Below, piece by piece: positions 58,601 to 61,600 of a DNA stretch of 64,000 nt; the first letter of the stretch is position 1, and the number at the start of each line of letters is the position of its first letter. The notes below the pieces were generated by a model. That model saw only the letters and a list, made by a program, of their open reading frames with translations, ran no database searches and was not told the origin of the DNA. Position numbers and translations under genes: made by a program. The stretch is from Lucinisca nassula (taxonomy: Eukaryota > Mollusca > Bivalvia > Lucinida > Lucinidae), in NCBI GenBank assembly GCA_963580285.1, contig OY757020.1, positions 99,203,497 through 99,267,496 of the forward strand. The letters are read 5' to 3'.

Positions 58601-61600
58601 GCAAGTTTGATGATGATTGGACCAAAACTGTGCCCTCTAGAGTGTTCACAAGGTTTTTCTATGATTTGACCTACTGACCTACTTTTTCACCCGACATGAC
58701 CCATATTCGAACTTGACCGAGATATTGTCATGATGATCATTCTGAGCAAGTTTGATGATGATTGGACCAAAACTGTGGCCTCTAGTTTGTTCACAAGAAA
58801 AAGTTTACGCACGACGGACGACGGACGACGCACGACGACGCCGGACATCTTACGGTCACAAAAGCTCACCATGACCTTCGGTCAGGTGAGCTAAAAAGAT
58901 GGTTGATAAAATATAGAATCATTACAAAAACACGCCTGTTCAAATACTTTGTAAAGTTTACCCACGAAAAAAAAAAAAAGAATGTTTTCAGATAAAACAA
59001 AAGATATTTGTCTTATTTCTGCACAAAATATAGATTGTGGGTACTCGACAGAACCGCCTCATTAAGGGGGTTGTAACGAGTACCCACAATCTATGTTTTT
59101 AAGCAGAAATATGAAAAAAATTGGTTTATCAACGTAAAACCCAGTTTTAAAAGTGGGGTTTGAGGGGTCAGAATTATAAAGGCATTTTCTTTTGTAATGG
59201 GATATGAACTTTTATTACAGTGTGTAGGTAGTGTGGGTTTTATATCTCCTGAATTCATCACCTGAAATGAACACCCCTAAATTCCGCTTTATATAGAGAA
59301 ATTTGGGGTTTACGGGGGTATACATTATTTTTTCTTATTTCTGTTCCACGAGATATGTTGTGGGTACTCATTAGAACCGGTTCAAACGAGTACCTACAAC
59401 CTATGTTCGTAGTATAAATAAGAAAAATATCACTGATTTTCACCAGAAAAGTAGCCATTTTGAAGATATAAAAGATTGTACTATGACGCACTGATGTGTT
59501 ATCGTAATGTATCAGAATTTTGTTTTCAAGCACAGTAAATCAGATTCTGTATACACCGGGTAAACTGATTCAATATGCCCTTCGTTGTAATAAAACACCA
59601 GAGTAATATTACTCAAGGCAATTTATTAATAAGATGTTAATATGCAGCACATGTCCCATGTTAGTTTAACAATCAACACTTAACGGTACACTTACCTGTT
59701 GATTTAACAGGATTAACACATAAGACGCCAATCACAACAATTATCGTCTGCTTTGTCGTCTGCTGTTAACTTTGACATTCATTTTTGCAAACAATGTGGA
59801 CCCAGATCAGACTGCTCCTCCAGGAGCTGTATGATCAGGGTCCACTCTGTTTTGCCTGCAAGAAGGTGCAGCAGACAACATAAAGAGACAACATTTTTTT
59901 TTAAACATTTCTTGGCATCTTAAGAGTTAATTCATGACATCCATCAATGCCAACTATTGTTTTAAGGTTAGGGCCCCCCTCAAGATGATTTCACTTATTT
60001 CTAGGCGATTCATTATGTTAACAAGTGAACACCCCATAAACTCCACTTTATATGCAGAAAACTGGGCTTCAGAGAGGTTTATACTGTTTTTTATTTCTGC
60101 TCCAAGACATGTTGTGGGTTTTCCTGAGGCAGTTCTAACAAGCACCCACAACCTGTATGTCATACAGATGTTTTATTTTAATTGTTAATTAGAGGTGGAC
60201 GAAAACTGGAGTAACCGGAAAAAATGCTTGACCTATTATAGAGAAATAGATAGATAACAAACGAGATGTGTAAATGTATTAAAAAGAAAGCAAAGTAAAA
60301 GGAATTCGCTTTATAAAAAAACATGCGCATGAAATATAAATCAACTGATTTTTTTTTTTTTTAAAAATGATTTGTATTTCATCTTGTGAAATTTCTGAAA
60401 GGTTTCACATTCTTGCTCCAAAACATTTTTAGATATTTTTTATCTGTTATTAAGACAATCTTTTATTAAGACCACATCTGGTCAGCCAAAAATGTGGTCT
60501 TAATATAGCAAATTAGATGTACATTTAATAAATTACTCATTTGATAGTAGAAACCATGCATATCTTAATTTTCAGTTATGAAATTATATGCAAATCAAAT
60601 CTCAGATAAGAGTTTGATGACAGGACAAAGGATTAGTTAACTCCATGTTAACTCCCTAGTGAACTATAATTAACTAGGGAGTGAACTTGTAGTCAACTCT
60701 AGGGTCCAAATGTAGTCTGAATGTAGTCAACTCCTAGTTAACTTGGTGTAAAGATTCGTCTGAATGGTACTGTAGGTCATTTTAAGGGGTCAGTGTAACT
60801 AACCACATTTTTGGAGTAGGCTTTTACATAAGACGTTTTTCGGAAATTTGCACATTCTTCGCCATACTGTCAGCTGCTCTTGGTGAATCAGCAGAAGCGT
60901 AAGAATAATCATAGAAAGAATCCTATAATCCATTTCTATGATAGAATGTTGCTGACACCAGCAAGTACCGAACCTTCGAATCCCAACTCAAACGCACCTT
61001 CGACTGAGCTACCAAGGCCGGATCAGCAATGTACAGAACAGCTAAATAATCTGCTAGGAAGCAGGAACTGAATATTGCTTTAAAATATACTGAATATACA
61101 AGCGCATTTTATATGTTTTGGTCTCCAACATACGGTGCAGTTTAAGGCTTTACAAAGGAATGCGGCTATAATTGCCTTCTACTGTATACTACCCACTAAA
61201 ATTGTTGGTTATTCTTAGTCCAATGTTTCCGTTGTTTCAGATAGACTTTTCCTTTAGAATTTGTCACTGAAACTATCTTTGCAATATACATAGCTTGTTT
61301 GGATTCATTGCTTCCAAGCAATCCTTTTGAGAATTTATGAACACCGTCTGCAGCTGGTGGTTCGTATATTGTTGCACTTCCATCTAATGTACACAGATTA
61401 TAAACTTTACATCCCTGGAGGCCAGGGAGCTCATTCCTTGCAATTACGAATACACCGTGCAGTAACGCTAGGGGTGGTTTGACAGTGAAATTCATACAAT
61501 GTTTGTTCATGAACAGACTAGATTGAACAAAATATGATGTACTGTTATCTTTTGTGGTTCTTTGCTACGAAAAGAACCGCTCTTATTAGCAGCAGCTATG

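Noticed and set aside
58018..58649. ORFs starting MNTLEGTV
   Set aside because: Overlapping near-identical frames produced by the 145-bp minisatellite.
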